This document shows positions 20,635 to 21,037 of a stretch of DNA of 21,037 nt, piece after piece. The position numbers and the translations under genes were made by a program. The first letter of the stretch is position 1. Each line of letters opens with the position of its first letter. Location of the stretch: assembly GCA_020436955.1 (NCBI GenBank), contig JAGQWW010000007.1, forward strand, positions 1 to 21,037, read 5' to 3'. The DNA comes from Saprospiraceae bacterium (GTDB lineage: Bacteria > Bacteroidota > Bacteroidia > Chitinophagales > Saprospiraceae). The notes under the pieces were generated by a model. That model ran no database searches, was not told the origin of the DNA, and saw nothing but the letters and a program-made list of their open reading frames with translations.

Positions 20635-21037
20635 TTATGATTTAGTCGGGATTGCCAATTCTTTAGCCAACCATTGACCAGTATAACTCTTTTTGTCTTT
20701 GGCTACTTTCTCCGGCGTTCCTTTTGAAATAATCTGTCCACCACCTGACCCGCCTTCTGGACCCAAATCGACTATCCAGTCAGCCACCTTGATTACATCC
20801 ATATTATGTTCTATGACCAATACGGTATTTCCCTTTTTGACCAGTCTATTCAAAACATGCAACAAGTGGCGAATATCTTCAAAATGCAAGCCTGTAGTTG
20901 GTTCATCCAGGATGTAGAAAGTATTTCCGGTATCTCGCTTTGACAACTCTTCTGCTAGTTTTACCCGCTGGGCTTCCCCTCCTGATAAGGTTGTAGCTTG
21001 CTGACCCAATGTGATATAACCCAACCCTACATCGTTC
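20635..21037 (-). CDS. uvrA: Excinuclease ABC subunit A, C-terminal part only
   Basis: UvrA is the damage-recognition ATPase of nucleotide excision repair. Only the last 133 or so residues are in the window; the reading frame runs off the right edge without a start. The visible part is the end of the second ABC ATPase domain: the signature TLSGGEAQRVKLAEELSKR, the Walker B segment FYILDEPTTGLH, the H-loop stretch VLVIEHNMDVIKVADWIVD and the family motif DLGPEGGSGGGQI. The TTG at 21022-21024 is an internal Leu codon, because the frame continues upstream with the conserved NDVGLGYITLG. The stop is at 20635, with 118 bp to the FKBP start. Confidence 0.97.
   Translation of the reverse strand, partial: NDVGLGYITLGQQATTLSGGEAQRVKLAEELSKRDTGNTFYILDEPTTGLHFEDIRHLLHVLNRLVKKGNTVLVIEHNMDVIKVADWIVDLGPEGGSGGGQIISKGTPEKVAKDKKSYTGQWLAKELAIPTKS

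Overview
The window reads as an ordinary chromosomal segment of a Bacteroidota bacterium. A marine or Saprospiria-like member is possible, but the sequence does not fix the genus. The evidence is the alpha/beta-fused 2-oxo acid dehydrogenase E1, TPR/PD40 envelope proteins of the type IX secretion PorE kind, DUF4199 and DUF2147 proteins, A-rich leaders without clear Shine-Dalgarno sites, and signal peptides cleaved before glutamine. All genes look intact; only uvrA is cut, by the window edge. I saw no insertion sequence, phage gene, tRNA, rRNA or CRISPR array, and no gene-free stretch longer than 300 bases.

Layout. Positions 54-1106 (+) hold a glutaminyl-cyclase-like M28 lipoprotein, which converges on a long minus-strand block across a strong bidirectional terminator. 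Read in its own direction, that block is: E2 acyltransferase (10515-9178), a TPR/PD40/OmpA/SPOR-like protein (9073-6902), fused E1 (6891-4807), a DUF2147 protein (4723-4292), purN (4278-3697), and a TPR/PD40/carboxypeptidase-regulatory/SPOR protein (3661-1295). Pyruvate carboxylase (10767-14219, +) diverges from E2. After a short repeat-rich convergent gap come an ATP-grasp-like protein of unknown role (15566-14361, -) and an HtrA/Deg protease (17136-15697, -). A one-helix membrane protein and dapF overlap on the plus strand (17374-18394). The right end is all minus strand: DUF4199 membrane protein, a membrane-anchored LuxR-type HTH protein, a two-domain FKBP lipoprotein and the C-terminus of UvrA.

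How the genes fit together. One theme is the pyruvate/2-oxo acid node: fused E1, E2 and divergent pyruvate carboxylase; E3 is not in the window. The other theme is the cell envelope: a periplasmic glutaminyl cyclase, two probable peptidoglycan-binding TPR/PD40 proteins, DUF2147, HtrA, an FKBP isomerase, and dapF, which feeds diaminopimelate to lysine and peptidoglycan synthesis. All three proteins with a plain type I signal peptide have Gln at the predicted +1 position, which fits the cyclase encoded beside them.

I found no convincing undescribed multi-gene system. The best leads are small: a pair of TPR/PD40 envelope proteins with different C-terminal anchors, two terminator-like hairpins lying almost on the start codons of the next genes, an 18-bp repeated site between a membrane-tethered HTH gene and its DUF4199 neighbour, and an uncharacterised ATP-grasp-like enzyme.
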